DNA from: Pseudozyma flocculosa PF-1
Taxonomy: Eukaryota > Basidiomycota > Ustilaginomycetes > Ustilaginales > Ustilaginaceae
Length of the DNA: 59,911 nt
NCBI RefSeq assembly: GCF_000417875.1
Contig: NW_006920887.1
Location: 331,399 to 391,309, forward strand
Reading direction: 5' to 3'
Shown: positions 1 to 12,261 of the stretch, one piece after another
Numbering within the stretch: position 1 is the stretch's first letter
How the letters are laid out: the number at the start of each line of letters is the position of its first letter
The notes under the pieces: generated by a model
Told to the model about the DNA's origin: nothing
The model's input: the letters and a program-made list of their open reading frames with translations, nothing else
Database searches by the model: none
Translations under genes and position numbers: made by a program

Positions 1-37
1 CCGGGACGGGCGACGGGAGGCGGGCGAGGCGGGAGGG

Positions 38-40
<3 letters not shown>

Positions 41-87
<47 letters not shown>
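41..87. repeat. (GGCA)n tetranucleotide microsatellite
   Basis: About 11 perfect copies of GGCA (equivalently CAGG). The same tetranucleotide recurs in several other intergenic regions of the window. Confidence 0.95.
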
Positions 88-88
<1 letters not shown>

Positions 89-173
89 CCTCTCTCTCTC
101 TCTTTCTCTCTGGAGGCCGGCCGACGGGCGAGCCACGGAGGGTGCGCTTGGATCGAAGTCGTCGTCGTCTCTG

Positions 174-219
174 GCTCCTCGCTCCTCGCTCCTCGCTCCT
201 CGCTCCTCGCTCCTCGCTC
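174..219. repeat. 7-bp tandem repeat (CTCCTCG)n
   Basis: Six to seven head-to-tail copies of CTCCTCG in a pyrimidine-rich leader, decaying into CTCCCCG at the 3' end. Confidence 0.85.
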
Positions 220-914
220 CCCGCTCCCCTCCGGCCTGGCCCTCCGCTTGTCTCTTCTCTCGACCCAATCCCCCCGATACCTCACTACAGCTCGGCGCCC
301 GCTACTTTTCAACGCATCGATATCTCCTATCGCCACACCGCTTTCGCTTGCTTCGCACGGCCGCGCACGTCGCACCCGCAGCCTCAGGCGACCCACACCG
401 CCCCATTCATCTCCTCAGAGCCGCCATCCGCCACACGGCCCCACCCCGCGGGCGACCACCGAGCCGCTTCGACACCACAAGCAACTCTCCAACCCCGACC
501 GCCACCGCTCCTTCGTGTTCGTCTACGGCCACATCCGGCCTTACCAGCCATGCCATCTCCTCGAGCCTGCTGAGTCGACACCTTCAACACCGCCCCGTTC
601 ACACCATCCGCCCCAACTCGACCCCTCCTAGGAGCTCGGCGTGCGAGCCAACCGCAACGGCGCACCGGCTGCTGGACTAGACTATCTGCTAGAAGGCTGG
701 GTAACGTCGCACCGGCACGCTCCCATCAGGAAATCCCCTTCAGCAGCACTACTCGGCAGAGTGCCATCCAGCCATCCATACTCCCTAGCACGCACCGTAT
801 AGCCCCGACTTCTGGCTGCTGCCCGCTCACCAGCCACAAGAGACGTCCCCAGACCTGGCCGACCGCGCCTCGGCCACCAAGCTCAACCCGAGCTCAGAAG
901 AGGCTCTGCTGACC

Positions 915-3900
915 ATGGGCAGCAAGCCAGCGGCTGCAGAGGCGACCACTGCGACCATCACTGCCGATCCATCTGGCCCCACCGACCCCTCCACCGCCAC
1001 TTCGACCGCTTCCGACAAGCCTCAGCAGGTCGACCCATCCCTGGCAGATCCCCAGGACCAGGACGCAGAAGGCAGCTCCGACGCCGAGACCGAGCCTCTG
1101 CCCTACGACGACGACGACGACGACGACGACGACCGCGACGCTGACGCCGACGCAGAGGCAGACCCAGACGTGATGGACGCCTCAGCCCTGGATCCATCCA
1201 CAGCGGCCGCAGCTGGTGCGCCAGTCGAGCAGCCGGCGACGCTCGACTCTGCAGCTATGGCCAGCACGGATGCGGCCGATATCGCCGACGTCTCGATGTC
1301 CTCGGTCCAGGCCAACGGTCAGGAGGCTATCGAGGCGGAAACGATGGAACCGGCGTCGCAGGCCGGGTCGGCCGCCATCCCGTCGACGCAGGGCTTCAAC
1401 TCGAACATGAGCTCGCCACAGAAGACGGGCGGCTACACGGGCGACGAGTTCAGCGCCGAGAGCGACCTCACCGACGAGCCCGACGACGACGAGCAGAACG
1501 ACGACCCCAACGACGACGACGACGACGACGACGACGATGAGGACGGCGCAGGCGACGACGACGACGACGATGCTTCTTCGCTCTCCGACGACCTCGGCTC
1601 CGAGGAGGAGTCGCAGCAGCCTCGGCGCGCGCCTCAGACCGTCGATGCTGACGCAGATGCGGACGCGGATGCGGATGCGGATGGCGAGGGCGAGGATGAG
1701 GAGGACGAGGACGAGGAGGGCGAGTTCCGGGACGAAGAGGAAGGCGGCGAGCGCCGCTCCGACCGCCTTGGCCGCCGCGTCGCGTCCACACGCTCGTCTC
1801 CGCGCAAGGCTCGTGGCCAGCACAGCGACGACGACGACGACGAGGGCGAGGGCGACGGAGACGGCGAAGAGGAGGAGGAGGACGACGACGAGGACGATGG
1901 GGAAGACGAAGGGTCCGACGCAGGTCAAGGTGGACCGCGGCCGCCAGCCGCCGCCGGCGAGGACGAGGCTGCCGAGGCTCTGGCCGCCCTCACCGGAGGG
2001 GCCGCCCCGGTTGCTGCCGCCGACCACGCCGCCGAGGTGGCCAACGCCGTCGAGGGACTCGAAGGCCTCGCCGCGCTCGCCTCTGCCGGAGTCCAGCACC
2101 AGAACGCCGCCCGGGACGACACAGCGGCGCAAGGTGCGGGCGACAAGAAGAAGCTTCGGGTTCAACAGCTACGAGCGCCCGGCGAAGACGGCGAGGCGCC
2201 CAGCTCCGACATCACGCCCGAGCCCGAGGACGACGATGCCGAGCTCTCGGAGCTCGAGGACGAGGACTCGGCCGAACGCAAGCAGGAGCTGGCGATGATC
2301 GCCACGATGAAGAAGCGCGCCGCCGCCACGGGTGGCGCCACCAGCCTCCTCGAGCCCGACCCGATGGAGAGCCTGCCCGCCTCGGCTGCCACCTCGCGCG
2401 CAGGATCCGAAGTCGATGAGGACGAGGAGGACAAGGCCGCCAAGGCAAAGGAGCTCGAGGCCGACGGACACGCCGACGCAGATGCCGAGGGCGAAGCCGT
2501 AGGCGGGGCTGCCGCCGACGAGGCTCAAGCGGCTGAGCCCGACACGCCTGCCAACGAGGTCGCAGAGCAGGAAGAAGGTAAGTCTGCCGTTGCGCGCGGG
2601 TGGATCGCAGGATGCTTGGGATCGATCCTGACGCGTTCTTGCCTTACTGACGGTCCCACGCGTCTTTGCTGCACAGACACGTCGACGGACGAGGCCGCCA
2701 TCCGCCGACAGGAAGCCATGGAGGCGCTGACCAAAATCGAGATTGGCTTTGCGATGCTGCGGGACCGTCTCTACGTCGAGCGCCTCGAGGAGATCTCCAA
2801 AGAGGGCGACATGATCGCCGATGGTGAGTGCGCGACTGCCTGCCCCTACATCGAGGGCGGACTCGCCCGGTCAGTGCATCTTTGACTGACGTCTCTGTCA
2901 TCTCGTTTGGATCAATGTCGCAGGCACCCACCCGGAGCTGCAGCACCTCACGAACGCCATCGAGCTGCGGCGGCAGCGCCGCATGAAGCTCGTCGAGATG
3001 TGGTTCGAGCAGCAAGAGGCGCAGTACGAGAGGGTGGCCAAGGCGGAAGAGTCGACCGCCTGGAGCGTATGGAGGGTGAGTCGGCGTGAGCGATCTGTCC
3101 CTTCAGTACTGGGCACGAGACTGACGTCTGGTTCCCTGGAACGCCCCGTCCTTACGCTTGCGCTGTGCCGCAAACAGACGAGCTCTGCCTCGCTGCGCAG
3201 GGAGACGATGGACGACTACAGCCGCAAGCGGCGGAAGCTCGACCGGGAGAAGAGGTCTCTCGACGCACCCCGTCCCGGTAAGTTGGCGACCATCGGCCCC
3301 TCGACTTTGTCCGCAAACTTCACTGCTGACCCGCATTCTCATCGCCGCCTTGCGCATGTCGTCGTCGCGCTCTCTCTCGCCCACAGTACGACGCCACCAA
3401 GTCTTCGAGACGGAGCTTGTCCGCAACCCGGACCGCCTGCACGCTCCCATGATCAGCACGGCCAACAGCGAGCAGGACGAGCGGACGGGCACCGCGCGCA
3501 AACGCAAGACGGCCGCCATGCGCCGCGCCGTGGCCGAGGAGAGCGAGGCGGCCAACGAGTTTGTCGCCTACCCGGACTTGCGAGGGCTCAGCGAGGGCGA
3601 CGTCTGGATGGACATCGAACGCATGGGCATCCGACCTGCCGAGACCCAGGCGGCGGCCCTCTACGACCCGTTCTACGGAGGCGTGCCCCCCGAGATGCAC
3701 CACGCGGAGCTCCACGCCATGTATGGTCCCGACGCTGCCGCCGCTGCTGCTGCGGCGGCGGCGGCCGCGGCACAGATGGGTGTGCCTCCCGGCTCCTTTG
3801 GGCCAGGGGGCTACGGGATTATGCGGATGCCCGGTGCGCCAGGCGACCCCGCCGCGCAGCATACGCCCGTCCGGGCCGGAATGCCACACCCTGCGATGGG

Positions 3901-5014
3901 TGTCGGCCCGCCCATCCATGGCTACGACGCCTATGTCGCGGCTGAGCTGGAGCATGCGCATATGCAGCAGCAGCAGCAGCATCTCATGCACCGCCTCCCT
4001 GCGCACCACGAGCTGGTCGACGCCCACGGCCGGACGTTGGGATCGCCGTACCCGCCGGAGATGTACGGCTACCCGCCCCACATCGCCCAGGCGCAGCTCC
4101 AGCAGCAGCAGCAACAGCAGCATCTTCACCATCAGCAGCAGCAGCAGCAGCAGCAGTACCAGCAGCAGCAGCAACAGCCGCCGCAGCCACAGCAAGCGCC
4201 GCATGGACCGGCTCGGCAACATGGCGGCGCGGCGGGTGCTACCACTGCGTCGCCTTCTCCGCGGAACCGCACCAGCCGCAAGGCCGACCGAGCTACATCG
4301 GGCATGCAGGACAAGGAGGCGGGCGCGGCCCTCGAACGCAGCGGGAGCGGACGTGGGCGGGGTGGATCGGCGCGCGGTGGCAGCAGCGGCAGGGCAAAGG
4401 GGGGGGCGGCTAAGCAGAGCGCCGCGGCAGCAAGCGCAGGAGCGGCTTCTACAGCAGTCCCAGCAGCAGCAGCAGCAGCAGCAGTAGCAGCAGCGGCGCC
4501 GGCAACAGGCGCAGCTCGACCGCCGCCGGCAACGGCATCGACGCAGAACGGCGCCGCGCACGAGGGCCGCGACGCCGGTCGACAGGCGCCCACCACCGCG
4601 TCTGCCGCACCGCCACCGAACGTTGGTCGGGGAGCCTCGTCGGCAGCCGAGGCCAACAGCAAGCATGCAGCCGCAGCTCCTGCGCCACAGGACGCAGCAC
4701 CGCACCATCCCAGCGGCCACGCGGGTGGCGCCGCCACGAGGCCGAACGGGCCAACCAAGGGGGCAGCGCCGGTCAACAGGAAGCCGATGGCTGCCGGGCC
4801 ACCCCCGCCGTCGTCGGTGGGCGAGCAGAAGATGGCGATGATGGGCGATGAGGGCTCGCCTACAGCGGGCAGACCGGCCGTCGCAGCGCCAGCATCAGCG
4901 AGCATCGAGGCAGCCGGACCCACGGCCGCCGTCGCGGCACAGACTGCTGTGGCATCAGGCGGCGGGAGTGGCGGCGGCGGCAGCGGCGGCGGAGCTGGGT
5001 CGCAAGGACGCTGA
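915..5014 (+). CDS. Sds3-like histone deacetylase complex subunit
   Basis: Five exons: 915-2577, 2677-2823, 2924-3075, 3178-3277, 3387-5014 (1229 aa). All four introns are 99-109 bp, GT..AG, and keep the frame. The Sds3-like region spans about residues 558-715. It begins at the motif RRQEAMEALTKIEIGFAMLR and continues through ERLEEISKEG, ELQHLTNAIELRRQRR, DDYSRKRRKLDREKR and VFETELVRN. Sds3 family proteins are subunits of the Rpd3L/Sin3 histone deacetylase complex and act in nuclear transcriptional repression. The N-terminal 550 residues are extremely acidic, with several poly-Asp/Glu runs. The C-terminal 500 residues carry poly-Ala, poly-Gln/His and Gly/Ser tracts. The protein is several times longer than yeast Sds3 because of these tracts. 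The start was chosen because the ATG sits in an ACCATGG context. The domain assignment is firm; membership of a particular complex is inferred from the family. Confidence 0.85.
4102..4190 (+). repeat. CAG-rich tract coding poly-Gln
   Basis: Interrupted CAG/CAA triplets inside the last exon of the Sds3-like gene, coding several Gln runs broken by His, Leu and Tyr. Likely length-polymorphic. Confidence 0.85.
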
Positions 5015-5380
5015 GTGGGCGGCACCCAAAGGGATGACCTGGACCTGTTGCGGAGCGAGTCGACTCGATGGTACGTAGCCTTCCATCTGCTTGTCTGTCT
5101 GCTTGCTCGCCTGCAATGAACTCTACCTCTGCTTGTCTGGTGGCTGCTCGAGGGCTCGCTCAGTGGCGCGGCGCGGCGCGGCGTCGTGGAAAGGAGGTGG
5201 AGGCGAGCGCCGCTCGAATCAGATAAGCGTCGCTGCCGGCGGTTTGGCCGGCGAATTGAGGAGGGGCTCACATCGAGTCAGGAAGAAGTTGCCTTCGACG
5301 TATTTCCCTCCCTTCCCGCCACCACCACCACCACCATCGCCATCACCATCCATTCCGGCTTTGCAACGCACACGCACATC

Positions 5381-7789
5381 ATGTCGCAGCAGCACGACCC
5401 ACCCAGCAGCACGCTCTCGACGCTCCAGCTCTCCGACCCGCAGGGCAACGGCACGGCCAGGGCAAGGGCAGCGGCAGGGGCAGGGGTAGGGGCAGCCCCA
5501 TCATCGTCGTCGCCTTCATCGCTGTCTGCAGCCCAGCACCTCGAGACAGGAGCGGACACGATCCCGGAACGGCACGCGACGATCCTCTACGCGACCGAGA
5601 CGGGCACCTCTCTCTCGCTCTCCGAGACGCTCTACGCCCAGTTGCAGCGCAAGCGCTTCGACAGCCTCACGCTCTGCTCGCTCGACGACTACGACCCGCT
5701 CTCGCTCGCCGGCGAGTCGCTCGTCGTCTTCGTCGTCTCCGTCACGGGACAGGGCGAGTTCCCCACCGCCGCTCGCTCCTTCTGGCGCTTCCTGCTCCGC
5801 TCCGACCTCGCGCACGATGCGCTCGACCACCTCTCGTTTGCCGCATTCGGCTGCGGCGACTCGTCCTACCCGCGCTTCAATTGGCCCGTACGCATGCTGA
5901 GGCGGAGGCTGGCCGCGCTGGGCGCCGATGAGCTCGTCGAGCACGGCGAGGGCGACGAGCAGCACTACCTTGGGTGAGCGGCGCGTCGGGATCACCGACC
6001 CTTCATGTGATATCGGCGGCACTGGGCTGACCCTCCCTCGCGATCCCAATTCACTCCTCTGCAACGGCAGCATGGAGGGCACCTTCCTGCCCTGGCTCGA
6101 GACGCTATGGTCCAAGCTCGACGAGGTGCTGCCTTTGCCACCAGGTGTCAAGGAGGTGCCCGAGGACGAGCTGCTGCCGCCACGCATCGGCATTCGCTTC
6201 CTCGAGGACTCGACAACTGCAGTCACGACCGACGGGCCGAACGGGGCAGCTCCAACGAGGGCGAGCAGCGCAGACGAAGGCTCATCGCCGCCGCAGCCGC
6301 TTCCGCCGCCACCACCAGGCATGACCTGGGCCAGGCTGACGCGCAACGAGCGGATGACGGACCCGTCGCACTTCCAGGACGTCCGGCTGCTCACCTTCAC
6401 CTCGGCCTCGCCCTCGACGCCGCTCGAGTACGAGGCGGGCGACGTGCTGCACCTCCTCCCCTCGAACCCCGCCGACGACGTCGCCCGCCTCCTCACCCGG
6501 CTCGGCTGGTCCGACGTCGCCGACACGCCCCTGGAGCTCGTCGCCTCGAACCCATCGCAGTCGCTGCCCGCCTCGCTGCACAGCCTCGGCGGCAGCACCG
6601 CCACGACGCTGCGAGCGCTGCTCACGCACCACCTCGACCCCTTTTCGGTGCCGCGGCGCTCCTTCTTCGACTTCATCCGCCGCTTCTCGCCGCCCGGCGG
6701 GTTGGAGCGCGAAAAGCTCGACGAGTTTGTTTCGCCCGGCGAGGGCGCCGACGAGATGTACGAGTACGCGCAGCGCGTCCGGAGGACCATGGCCGAGGTG
6801 CTGTACGAGTTCAAGAGCGTCGAGGTGGAGCCGCGGTGGGTCATGGAGCTCTTTCCGCTGATGCGACAGCGGGCGTTTAGCATCGCCAGTAGCCCCCAGG
6901 TGAGTAGCCGTCGGCGGCGGCAGCGCGTGGTGTGTCCGGAGTGATGGCGTGTTGACGAATCATTCATCGCTTTTCTGTCCTTGCATGGCTGCGCGGGTCG
7001 CGACAGACGACGCCGGGCGAGGTGACGCTGGCCGTGGCGCTGGTCTCGTACAAGACGCGGCTCCACGACATGCGGTGGGGCGTCTGCTCGCGCTACCTCT
7101 CGACGCTTGCCACACCCACCACGCTGCCGGTCCGCATCAGCCGCGGCACGTTCCGGCTGCCCCCTTCGCTCGATGCTCCTCTGCTCCTCATCGGGCCGGG
7201 CACCGGCGTGGCGCCCTTGAGGAGCCTGCTCCATTCCAGAATTCACCAGGCGTACCTGGCGGCGGCGCAAGGTGGCGGCGCGGACGTGCACGACGGACAA
7301 GCATCAAGAGCGAAGCCAGCGGGCGAGTGCCTGCTGGTGACGGGGTGCCGGTTCAGGAAGAAGGACTGGCTGTTCGGCGACGAGTGGCAGTCGCTCGATG
7401 CTATCTCCTCGTTGTCGTCACCAGGCGCAAATGGGCAAGGATCGGCCATGGCACGGTCATCATCGACGTCGCCGCCGCCGTCGCTGACGGAGCGGCTCAG
7501 TCACGCGCGGCTGGCGCTGAGCGTCGAGGTGGCGGCGTCGCGGGACCAGGAGGACAAGGTGTACGTGCAGCACATGGTGGCGCGGCACTCGGCGCGGATC
7601 TGGGACATGGTGGCGCGGCGCGGCGGGTACGTCTACATCTCTGGGTCGAGCGGCAAGATGCCCGAGCAGGTGCGCGACGCCTTCGAGGGCGTGTGCCGCG
7701 AGCACGGCGGCATGGACGACGACCAGGCGAGGAGGTTCGTCGATGCCCTCGAGATGCGAGGCAGGTGGCAGGAGGAGTGCTGGAGCTGA
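5381..7789 (+). CDS. TAH18: NADPH-dependent diflavin oxidoreductase, Tah18/NDOR1 type
   Basis: Three exons: 5381-5973, 6071-6899, 7007-7789 (734 aa; introns 97 and 107 bp). The flavodoxin-like FMN domain starts near residue 66 (ILYATETGTS, then VSVTGQGEFP and FGCGDSSYPRFN). The FAD domain shows RAFSIAS at about 465-471 and GVCSRYL at about 499. The NADPH domain shows GPGTGVAPLRS from about 537. The C-terminus has YISGSSGKMP and ends in ECWS, the Trp-Ser ending seen in NDOR1-type reductases. In characterised homologues this cytosolic enzyme passes electrons from NADPH through FAD and FMN to Dre2/CIAPIN1 for cytosolic Fe-S cluster assembly. It has no membrane anchor, which separates it from cytochrome P450 reductase. 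The N-terminal 60 residues are an Ala/Gly/Ser extension. It is somewhat longer than the yeast protein, because of this extension and Ala/Ser/Gly insertions in the FAD and NADPH parts. Upstream in-frame codons exist, but the ATG at 5381 best fits the family. Confidence 0.93.
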
Positions 7790-8595
7790 GCTGAGCTGAC
7801 GGTGGCTGACGGTGGCTGAGCTGATGATCGGGATCGAGAGCAATGAAATGGGAATCGAATCGGGATCTCCCCGATGTTCGCCGTGGCTCGGTCATCTGCC
7901 TTGTGAAATCGCCTTGGCCTGGCTAGCTGGCTGTCCCCCCCGCGCGCCAGCGTCCCCCCCACACGCAGGGCGGCGAGGGCAGCAGGCCAGCAGAAGGGGC
8001 CTGCCAGGCATCCCCGCATCGACCGACAGACGAGCGGCCGTTGAGCCCAGGGCAAGGCGGCGGTGGGCGGTGGTGGGTGCGGCCGGGTCGTCTGCGACCG
8101 GCTGCTCCGGTCGGCGGGGAGCGGGCCTACCTGCAACGCAAGCTGGCCCCCCATCCGGATGACTCGCTCTCTCCTCGACACTTCCCTCGACACTTCCCTG
8201 TACTCGTATCCCCACATCGTACCGCCATCACCTTCGCCCTCCTCGCCGCATTCCCTTCCGAACATTGGCCGGCCTCGCTCCACCCTCTCTGCCTTTCATT
8301 TTGTGACGAACGCCGTGACGAACGATTCCACACGCCAGCAACGAGAGAAACGTCCCCTCGGCCAGCACACATTCGCTCACCCTGCATTGCTGTTCGAAGG
8401 CAGCGACGGACTGCGACTGCCGACCGCATCGCTACGATCACCTGGGCACTCGCGACCTGCTACGAGCTCGCGCCTCCTTCCACGGCCCAAGACTCTCTGC
8501 CCCGCTCGCCGAGGTCCGCCGCCTCGTCCTGCGCATCCACTGCGAGCAGCCCTGCCTGCCGGCTCTAGGGCTGCCTCCGTCGTCGACCACCCACC
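7790..8595. other. Intergenic: TAH18 3' end and PDK-family promoter/leader
   Basis: No gene is supported. Just after the TAH18 stop there is a small imperfect repeat of GGCTGA/GAGCTGA units (about 7786-7825). The remainder is C-rich, with a duplicated CTCGACACTTCCCT at about 8175-8205, and reads as promoter and leader of the next gene. Confidence 0.5.
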
Positions 8596-10360
8596 ATGAG
8601 CTACCAGATCTCGCAGCGGCTATGGTCGCAGCTGCACCACTTTGCCACGTTCCAGCAGACGGGCATCTCGCTGCGCCAGATGGTCCAGTTTGGCCGCAAC
8701 CCCAACCCGGGCACCGTGCTCCAGGCCGGCAGCTTTCTGGCCGAGGAGCTCCCCATCCGCCTCGCCCACCGCGTAAAGGAGCTCGACGAGCTGCCCCACG
8801 AGCTCGGCACCATGCCCTCGATCGTCAAGGTCAAGAACTGGTACGCCCAGTCGTTTGAGGAGCTCGTCAACTTCCCCAAGCCCAAGCTGCCCGAGTCGGT
8901 CCAAAAGGCCCTCGCCGCATCGGCCCAGTCAGCAGAGCCGCTGCCCGAGTCGAGACCCAACCCGAGCCTCCTCGACTCGGCCGCCATCGAAGACGGGCCA
9001 GCGGACAGCTCCAGCTGGGACGGATCCGGCAAGCACAGCAGCAACGGCAGCGGCGGCACGGTCGCGCTCAGCAATGGCGGCAGGAACGGCGCCAACGGCA
9101 ACGGCAGCGGCAACGGCTCCTCGTCGGGCAGCCGCAGCGCCAGCCTCAAGCGGAGAGCCATCCTCGAGCACCGGTACTACGCCAACCTTCCCGACCAAAA
9201 GTGGCCGCCGGAGATCATCCAGTACAACGAGGACTTTACCAAGGCGCTCGAAAAGATCAAGAAGCGGCACGACGCCGTCGTCACGACCGTGGCGCAGGGC
9301 GTGCTCGAGTACAAGCGGTCGAGAAAGGCAAACACGATCCAGGCCGACGTCCACAGCTTCCTCGACCGCTTCTACATGTCGCGCATCGGCATCCGCATCC
9401 TCATCGGCCAGCACATTGCCCTCAGCCGCACGTCGCCCACGACGTCGTCGGCGCTGCTCGAGGGCGGCTCGGTCGGCCTCTCGAACGACATTGCCCGCAG
9501 CGCCGGGTCGCCGCACGGCGAAGAGTACGTCGGCATCATCTGCACAAACACCAACGTCGGCGCCATGGCCCACGAGGCCATCGAGAACGCGCGCTTCGTG
9601 TGCGAAGAGCACTACGGCCTCTTCAAGGGCCCGCCCGTCCAGCTCGTCTGCCCCGACGACCTCGAGTTTATGTATGTCCCCAGCCATCTCAACGTGAGTA
9701 GCCCGGGGCCAGCGTGCATCCCCCCGAAGCGGACGATCGGACGCCGGAGTGAGCCCGTCAGCTGACAGCCACGCGATCCTACTTCCGCTGCGCCGCTGCG
9801 CTCTACTGCCTTGCCCGCCGACCGTCGTCCACAGCACATGCTTTTCGAGCTGCTCAAGAACTCGCTCAGAGCCGTCGTCGAGCGGTACGGCGTCGAGAAT
9901 GAGGACAACTTCCCGCCCATCAAGGTCATTGTCGTCGAGGGCAAGGAGGACATCACCATCAAGATCAGCGACGAGGGCGGCGGAATCCCGCGCAGCGAGA
10001 TGCCCCTCGTCTGGACCTACATGTACACGACGGCCCAGTCCGAGGACCTCGGTGAGTTGACCGGATCGACCCGACGCCTTCCGTCGTCGATGCCTGTATC
10101 GCTAGTGGCGGACCCCGAAGCTGACTGTGCGCGCTGCTCTGTGCCTGCCTCTTCCTCGCCTCTCCGCCACCGCAGATCCCGAGTTTAGCGCGTCGGATTT
10201 CAAGGCGCCCATGGCCGGTTTCGGCTACGGCCTGCCGCTGGCGAGGCTGTACGCGCGCTACTTTGGCGGCGACCTGAAGCTGATCTCGATGGAAGGGTAC
10301 GGCACCGACGTCTACCTGCACCTCAACCGGCTGTCGTCGAGCAGCGAGCCGCTGCCGTAG
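8596..10360 (+). CDS. Mitochondrial pyruvate dehydrogenase / branched-chain ketoacid dehydrogenase kinase family
   Basis: Three exons: 8596-9693, 9835-10051, 10176-10360 (499 aa; introns 141 and 124 bp). The N-terminal helical domain begins near residue 8 with [20 protein letters not shown] and shows [16 protein letters not shown]. The GHKL ATPase domain has the N-box [10 protein letters not shown] (about 371-380), the G1 box SDEGGGIP (about 411-418) and the G2 box GFGYGLPLA (about 453-461). This family phosphorylates the E1 alpha subunit of mitochondrial 2-oxoacid dehydrogenase complexes and switches them off. A Ser/Gly/Asn-rich insert of about 75 residues (about 110-185) interrupts the usual helical domain. 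No strong targeting peptide is obvious. The ATG lies in a CCACCATGA context. The conserved domain ends normally at a TAG (10358-10360), but the same frame stays open for 232 further codons (see separate entry). I cannot say which of PDK or BCKDK this is. Confidence 0.92.
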
Positions 10361-11059
10361 GATGCGGTCAGGTCCAAGCTTGGTCGGAAGATCAACCGAA
10401 AGGTCCTCGAGGTCGAGCAGAGCGCTGCGGCCGAGTGGGAGGCGCGGCAGAGGCAGCGGGACGGGCGTGACCCGCACCACGCCTCCGAGGACCCTTTCCC
10501 CGCCTCGCAGTCGCAGTCGCCGTCACCATCGCCGTCGCCGTCGTGGCCATGGTCGTGGCTGTTTCCACGTCGCTCGTCGTCGCCGCCATCGGACGATGGC
10601 CACGCTGCTGCTCCAAGACCGCCCTCGACGACGCCTTCCGAGGATCGTCCATCCCAAGGCTGGCTTGGACCTGACTCCAACGCACCACCATCACCATCAC
10701 CATCACCTTCATCCTCAACCTCACTGCCGACGCCGCTGGCGCTGCTGCCGCTCAGCTGGCGAAGTTGGCTCTCAAAAGGCGGCGACGACGACGCGGCGGC
10801 GCATACATCGTCCGCGATGGCACCCTCGTCGTCCTCCTCGTCGCCACCGCCGCCGTCGCCGCCACGATCGAGGATGGCGGGCAGGTTTGACCGCGTCGAT
10901 CCGATCGGCATCTTTTCGCCCGCTTCTCCTTCGTCGCCCTCTTCGCCCTCGCCGCATCGTCGGCGCGCCGAGGAGGGCCCGGCGTCGAGCACGGCTCAGG
11001 ACGTAGGCGACCACCCGCTCCAGCCTGTCCTCACGGATCGGTGGCGTGGCCGCGTCTAA
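10361..11059 (+). other. In-frame open extension downstream of the PDK stop codon
   Basis: After the TAG at 10358-10360 the PDK frame continues with no stop for 232 codons until TAA at 11057-11059. The first part reads as a basic, helix-like segment (SKLGRKINRKVLEVEQSAAA, then EWEARQRQRDGRD). It is followed by Ser/Pro-rich and Trp-containing sequence, and then MAGRFDRVDPIGIFSPASPS. Codon third positions at the start are almost all G or C, as in the genes of this window. It could be a stop-codon read-through tail, a recently truncated tail, the result of one miscalled base, or a chance open frame in GC-rich 3' UTR. Confidence 0.45.
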
Positions 11060-12227
11060 GCCGACCGGCCCCGGCTGCCCGAACAAGGTGGCCATACCGG
11101 GCTGCGCTTCCCGTCTCCCTCTCTCTTTCCCGCTCCCTCGTCCATCCCGCCCCCTCTCCTCTGCACCCCCTTCGTTCACCCTCGCTGTTTCTCTTGTCCC
11201 TCTCATTCGTCCTGGCCCTTGACTGTACAGTATACAACAACGAATCGCATCTCGACGACGATGACGGCAGCGGTGGTGGTGGCTGGCCGCTACGGCTGCT
11301 TGCTCCTTGACTTGGGTGGTGTCGCGCCGCGCTGGAGCTGCGTGCTGCGCTGCTGGACGGAAAACGAAGACGGGCGGAAGGGCGGAGGTTGCCGGTTTCT
11401 CGGAGCCCGACTGAGCCGGCGGCCCAGCTCAGCTCCAGCCAGGCTGGCTCAGGCAGGCGAGCTGCGAGCGAGCGGTGCGGGGGCAGGCGACGAAACCGGC
11501 CGGGTCGGGCTCGAGACCTGCCTCTCCCCTTCAACGAGCGTGCGTGCGTGCGTGCGGGTCCAGCCAGCCCTCCCGAGCTCGCTCCGGCCCATACCGCCGT
11601 ATCGTGGTACCGCACCGTAAGTACCGTACCGTGTCTCGCCAGCGGCGCCTGCGCCGAGACTGCGCCGCGCCTTGCTGCAGCACCAGGCAGCACCAGGCAG
11701 CACCACCAGGCAGGCTAGGACACCAGCAGCAGAAGAGGGGGGCAGGCTAGGAGGGCGAGCAGTCGGGGGCAGGCGACTGGCGAGCCACATCCAACCAGAT
11801 AGACGCACCGTACCCTGGCCTCGGGCGCGAGAGGGCGCGAGCGAGAGGTGGCGCCGCGCAGGGAGAGCAACACCGACCTCTGGCCAAACACGGGCCCTGC
11901 CCTGCCCTGCCCGACCGTCCAACGCCCGTGCGGGCGCCGCTCTCTAACTGTACCCCTCCGTTGCTTGCGCCCTGCTGGCCTGCCTGTTTTTTTGCGCCTG
12001 CGTGCGTGTGCGTTCAAGGAGGAGGAGCAGCAGGAGGCGTAACGCAGGCACCTCGCCTGCCTCGACGCAAGCCTCGTGCGCCCGCCCGCCCATCAACCCG
12101 CTCAGACCAGGCAGACCAGGCCAGGCCTGACCAGGCCTCTGTCGCCCGCTCCCCCCCGCGTCGAGCCATTTCGCCCCCCTCTCTCCCTCTGGCTCCGCCC
12201 GAGGTCGCCGCCGCCCGGAAAAGCACA

Positions 12228-12261
<34 letters not shown>

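Larger units (their letters stand above)
1..914. other. Upstream region / probable 5' leader of the Sds3-like gene
   Basis: No convincing gene is visible here. The sequence is very C-rich on the plus strand and contains a (GGCA)n tract, a CT-rich tract at about 90-112 and a 7-bp repeat at about 174-219. The remainder reads like the pyrimidine-rich promoter and 5' UTR seen before other genes in this window. Several overlapping frames are open, but none has a recognisable domain, and they overlap each other in all frames, as expected from the base composition. Confidence 0.5.

Noticed and set aside
5516..7300. 594-codon minus-strand frame antisense to TAH18
   Set aside because: Runs across the introns of a clear diflavin reductase and has no homology-like motif.
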